64,000 bases of DNA, taken from the NCBI RefSeq assembly GCF_002902945.1, contig NZ_CP026102.1:2356001-2420000 (forward strand), written 5' to 3'. This document shows positions 61,158 through 64,000 of this stretch, in pieces. How positions within the stretch are numbered: the first letter of the stretch is position 1; each line of letters begins with the position of its first letter. This stretch comes from Paraburkholderia caribensis. Its GTDB lineage: Bacteria > Pseudomonadota > Gammaproteobacteria > Burkholderiales > Burkholderiaceae. The notes under the pieces are model-generated. The model did not search any database, was not told where the DNA came from, and was given only the letters and a program-made list of their open reading frames with translations. Both the position numbers and the translations under genes were made by a program.

Positions 61158-61282
61158 AGGTGGCAAACTGTGTGTAGGTTGTCGCGTCGTATGGCTTGGC
61201 GCTCTTACAGGGTGGGACGCGTGTGCTATCGGTCCGGAGTGAGACGTGTGAGGCACTGCGGCCTACACACAGTTTGCCACCT
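61158..61282. repeat. Inner 21-bp perfect inverted repeat of the composite element
   Basis: The 21 bases at 61158-61178 (aggtggcaaac...gtagg) recur as the exact reverse complement at 61262-61282, with an 83-bp spacer. It is nested inside the larger inverted repeat and shares its centre of symmetry. A further weaker match (gcctcacccgcttc against gaagcgggtgaggc) lies between inner and outer arms. Confidence 0.9.
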
Positions 61283-61434
61283 GGGCGGCGGTGGACTGTC
61301 TGGTGACGCATGCTGAAGCGCAGGTGCGTGAAGCGGGTGAGGCGCTCATTCAGAGCGTTGGCAACGAACATCAGTCACGTGGTTGCCGTGTGAAGCGTAA
61401 GAACCTTTGGGGGCCCTCAGGCAGAAAAAAGAGC

Positions 61435-61517
61435 TGGCGGTGTGAGCCGCTTTCTTTTGCCTACTTTTCTTTGCGGCGGCAAAGAAAAGTAGGTGCCGCC
61501 CCGCACAGGGGCGACGC
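61435..61517 (-). repeat. Right arm of the 83-bp perfect inverted repeat
   Basis: Exact reverse complement of 60923-61005. The gap 60606-61590 holds no supported gene: it consists of the promoter side of doeC, the hexanucleotide repeat, the two arms and their 429-bp centre. Confidence 0.93.
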
Positions 61518-61590
61518 GTGAAGTACGCTAACAATTCGCGGATGCCAGCGAAAAAGCAAAAACCAAAAGCAAAACCAAAAGCAAAAACCA

Positions 61591-62067
61591 TCACCCCACC
61601 TCAGCCCAGTCGGGCACCGACTCCCCCCCCTCTTTAACTACCTTAGTCACCACATAAGTAAAATACCTCTCAATCCCCACCTCCTCGGTGAGCAGCGAAT
61701 CAATAAACCGCTGATAGTGATCAATATCCCGCGCCACCACGTGTAGAAAATAATCCACCCCACCGCCAGTAGCATGGCACTCCACAACTTCCTCCGCCCG
61801 CCCAACCCGTTCCTCGAACCGCCGCATATCATTCGCCGTATGCCGCGCCAGCGTCACTTCAACAATAATCCGGCTACCCTTAAATGCCTTAGCCCAATCG
61901 ACATCCGTCCGATAACCACGAATCAAGCCACTCTCTTCAAGCCGCCGCACCCGCTCCCACGCAGGCGAGATCGACAAATTCACTTCCTCAGCGAGCCGCG
62001 ACTTCGTAATACGCCCATCTCGCGCAAGAATGCGAAGAATCGCAAGATCGTAGCGATCGAGTTTCAT
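61591..62067 (-). CDS. doeX: Lrp/AsnC-family regulator of ectoine degradation
   Basis: A 158-residue feast/famine regulator. The N-terminal helix-turn-helix reads 'LDRYDLAILRILARDGRIT' then 'LAEEVNLSISPAWERVRRLE', and the C-terminal RAM ligand domain includes 'VVECHATGGGVDYFLHVVARD' features. Its ATG overlaps the doeB stop by four bases (ATGA), the same doeA-doeB-doeX order as in Halomonas elongata, where DoeX binds near the ectoine genes and responds to a pathway intermediate. Confidence 0.9.
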   Translation of the reverse strand: MKLDRYDLAILRILARDGRITKSRLAEEVNLSISPAWERVRRLEESGLIRGYRTDVDWAKAFKGSRIIVEVTLARHTANDMRRFEERVGRAEEVVECHATGGGVDYFLHVVARDIDHYQRFIDSLLTEEVGIERYFTYVVTKVVKEGGESVPDWAEVG

Positions 62068-63083
62068 ACGCGAATACCACGCTCGACGACATCCGCAACC
62101 ACGGCCACCGTATCGCCAATCCGCACGAGCCCCGGAAAATGCCGCGCAGCAAGCAAGCCGCCGCGTCGCGCACGATACTCGACAGCCTTCGCACCCGTCC
62201 GCGTCATATCGTGAACCCGCGCGATCACTTCGCCCGCTTCGACGCTTTCTCCCAGGTCCTTGCACATTTCCAGCAACCCATCGTGCTCGCAAGTCGTATA
62301 GCAAGTACCGTCCGGCATATCGAGCAAAGTTGTCGTGCGCTGCGCCGTATGGTCGCCGTCATGCAATGACAACACACCCGCATTCGCAAGAAAGCCCCGC
62401 ACGCCGCGCTCGGCGACGGCCACGCTCGACACCGTCGCGGTGCCGCCGCCGCCCAGTTCAGTCGAGACGAACACCTTGCCCGCTTCTTCGACAGCCGTGT
62501 CGAACAGGCCAACGCTATCCAGTTCCAGCATCCGCATCGAATACGGCGCGCCGAATGCGCGCATCGCCGCTTCGCAACGCGCCTGCTGCTTCGCATCCGC
62601 CAACACGTGCACGGCGGCGAACGGCACGAAATCGAGCGTGCGGCCGCCCGCGTGCAGGTCGAGCACATAGTCCGCGAGGGGCAGCAGATAGCGCTGAAAG
62701 TAGTCGGCAATCTTCTCGGTCACGCCGCCGTCCGGCTTGCCCGGAAAGCTTCGGTTGAGATTGCCCCGATCGATGGGCGACGTACGGCTGCCCGCGCGAA
62801 ACGCCGGATAGTTCATGAACGGCACGACGATCACGCGCCCCGTCACATCGCTCGCCTTCAGCGTCGATGCGAGCTTCGACAGCACGATAGGACCTTCGTA
62901 CTCGTCGCCGTGATTGCCGCCCGTCAGCAACGCGGTCGGCCCGTCGCCATTGCGGATCACCGTGATGGGAATCATCACGGCGCCCCACGCGGATGCATCA
63001 TGCGAATGCGGCAACTTCAGAAAGCCGTGCTGTTCGCCGTCGGCCTCGAAATCGATCGTCGCGGATATGGGTGAAGCCCGCAT
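62064..63083 (-). CDS. doeB: N-acetyl-L-2,4-diaminobutyrate deacetylase
   Basis: A 339-residue zinc carboxypeptidase/AstE-type deacylase. Metal ligands are visible in 'TGGNHGDEYEGP' (His, Glu) near residue 55 and 'DLHAGG' (His) near 141; 'RGNLNRSFPGKPDG' near 105 is a family motif. DoeB removes acetate from N-alpha-acetyl-diaminobutyrate, the product of ectoine ring opening. It lies four bases downstream of the doeA stop and overlaps doeX, so the three are one operon. Confidence 0.9.
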   Translation of the reverse strand: MRASPISATIDFEADGEQHGFLKLPHSHDASAWGAVMIPITVIRNGDGPTALLTGGNHGDEYEGPIVLSKLASTLKASDVTGRVIVVPFMNYPAFRAGSRTSPIDRGNLNRSFPGKPDGGVTEKIADYFQRYLLPLADYVLDLHAGGRTLDFVPFAAVHVLADAKQQARCEAAMRAFGAPYSMRMLELDSVGLFDTAVEEAGKVFVSTELGGGGTATVSSVAVAERGVRGFLANAGVLSLHDGDHTAQRTTTLLDMPDGTCYTTCEHDGLLEMCKDLGESVEAGEVIARVHDMTRTGAKAVEYRARRGGLLAARHFPGLVRIGDTVAVVADVVERGIRV

Positions 63084-63087
63084 TGCC

Positions 63088-64000
63088 CTACTCCTTGACG
63101 AACAGCTTGCGCGGCGTGTTGCAGAAGGTCTCGACGCCCGACCCGGTAATCAGGATGCTTTCCGTGATTTCGAGTCCCCAGTCGTCGAGCCACAGGCCCG
63201 GCATGAAATGAAACGTCATGCCGGGTTCGAGGACGGTCTTGTCCCCCGGACGCAGGCTCATCGTGCGCTCGCCCCAATCGGGCGGATAGCTCGCGCCAAT
63301 GGGATAACCGCACCGGCTGTTCTTCTCGATGCCCGATTTGCGCAGCACCGCAAAGAACGCGTTCGCGATGTCCTCGCAGGTGTTGCCGGGCTTCGCGGCA
63401 GCAAGGCCCATTTCGATGCCTTCGACAACCGCCTTCTCCGCATCGATGAAATGCTTCGGCGGCTTGCCGAGATAGACGGTGCGCGACTGCGGGCAGTGAT
63501 AACGCTTGAAGCAGCCGGCAATTTCGAAGAACGTGCCCGCGTCGTTTTCAAACGGCGAATCGTCCCAGGTGAGATGCGGCGCGGCGGCATCGGCGCCTGT
63601 CGGCAGCAGCGGCACAATCGCGGGATAGTCGCCCCCATATCCGTCGACGCCCATAATCCCCGCCGAATAGATCTGCGCAACGAGATCGCTCTTGCGCATG
63701 CCCGGTTCGATCTGCTCGACGATCCGCGCATGCATCTTCTCGACGATGCGCGCAGCAATGCGCATGTACTCGATCTCGCGCGGCGACTTCACAGCGCGCT
63801 GCCAGTTGACGAGCGCCGTCGCATCGCGCCATGTCGCATTGGGCAGATTGCGCTGCAACGACGCAAATGCGGCCGCGCTGAAATAGTAGTTGTCCATTTC
63901 GACGCCGATGCGGCGCGCCTGCCAGCCGCGCGCCTCGATCACTTCGCGCGCGAGATAGTCCATCGGATGACGCTCGGGAGACTGCACGTAGTGGTCCGGA
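63088..64000 (-). CDS. doeA: Ectoine hydrolase, C-terminal three quarters
   Basis: 304 codons of an M24 (creatinase/aminopeptidase P-like) hydrolase that continues past the window end; roughly 90 N-terminal residues are missing if the usual length near 400 holds. Visible features are 'HPMDYLAREVIEARGW', 'VNWQRAVKSPREIEYMRIAARI' and 'GYPIGASYPPDWGERTMSLR' features, and 'MTFHFMPGLWLDDWGLEITE' near the end. DoeA opens the ectoine ring. It is first in the doeA-doeB-doeX series. Confidence 0.88.
   Translation of the reverse strand, partial: PDHYVQSPERHPMDYLAREVIEARGWQARRIGVEMDNYYFSAAAFASLQRNLPNATWRDATALVNWQRAVKSPREIEYMRIAARIVEKMHARIVEQIEPGMRKSDLVAQIYSAGIMGVDGYGGDYPAIVPLLPTGADAAAPHLTWDDSPFENDAGTFFEIAGCFKRYHCPQSRTVYLGKPPKHFIDAEKAVVEGIEMGLAAAKPGNTCEDIANAFFAVLRKSGIEKNSRCGYPIGASYPPDWGERTMSLRPGDKTVLEPGMTFHFMPGLWLDDWGLEITESILITGSGVETFCNTPRKLFVKE

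Noticed and set aside
61291..61594. Short frames containing 'AAAKKSRQKKAAHTA'-type peptides
   Set aside because: They are translations of the 83-bp repeat arm, present in both orientations; peptides of this kind are a common annotation artefact of this repeat.
1..64000. CRISPR array, rRNA, tRNA, prophage or insertion sequence
   Set aside because: No regularly spaced direct repeats, tRNA-like cloverleaf sequence, transposase or phage structural gene was noticed; the repeats present are tandem or inverted, not CRISPR-like.

Overview
This 64-kb window is GC-rich, densely coding DNA. Gene content, codon use and a dispersed palindromic repeat suggest a soil or plant-associated Burkholderiaceae bacterium (Paraburkholderia/Caballeronia-like), probably a secondary chromosome or megaplasmid rich in catabolic and stress genes. 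That assignment is inference; there is no rRNA, tRNA, replication gene, phage, IS element or CRISPR array in the window.

Layout. (1) 1-9040: the end of a periplasmic binding protein gene, an RbsA-like double ATPase and two permeases, followed on the same strand by a zinc alcohol dehydrogenase, a 3-hydroxyisobutyrate dehydrogenase-like enzyme, a YciI protein, hydroxyquinol 1,2-dioxygenase, maleylacetate reductase and a PRISE-type reductase. This is a sugar/polyol-type importer joined to the hydroxyquinol ring-cleavage route. (2) 9310-21354: a stress-protection block resembling the transmissible locus of stress tolerance: PsiE, a cysteine-less thioredoxin-reductase-like protein with a ZnF-UBP protein, a ClpG/ClpK-type disaggregase, Hsp20, HdeD, an AraC regulator, a BON remnant, a DUF1269 protein, an Old Yellow Enzyme and a host-attachment-family protein. 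(3) 21418-25906: a HutC-type GntR regulator with an AAHS transporter and an amidohydrolase, divergent from an ACS-type transporter, with two copies of a perfect palindrome in between.

(4) 25975-37223: an amide-utilisation island. Two sets of periplasmic binding protein plus a fused permease-ATPase flank a formamidase-family enzyme, an AraC regulator fused in frame to a second formamidase-family domain, and a PuuE-like deacetylase-fold protein; a MetX-like alpha/beta hydrolase closes it. This is the most unusual region. (5) 37560-38153: a YigZ/IMPACT protein. (6) 38235-44082: a catabolic operon of aldehyde dehydrogenase, MFS transporter, enolase-superfamily dehydratase and GMC oxidoreductase. 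(7) 44473-49872: an H-NS-like protein with a histone-H1-like tail, two DedA fusion proteins and an LpxO-like hydroxylase. (8) 49903-55660: a diguanylate cyclase, a LysR regulator, a PiT phosphate transporter and a convergent polyphosphate kinase 2, then a VOC protein. (9) 55779-64000: gamma-glutamyltransferase, then the ectoine-degradation genes doeD, doeC, doeX, doeB and doeA (doeA cut by the window end). A roughly 780-bp composite inverted repeat fills the gap between doeX and doeC.

All product names come from motif and family recognition by eye; no database search was run.
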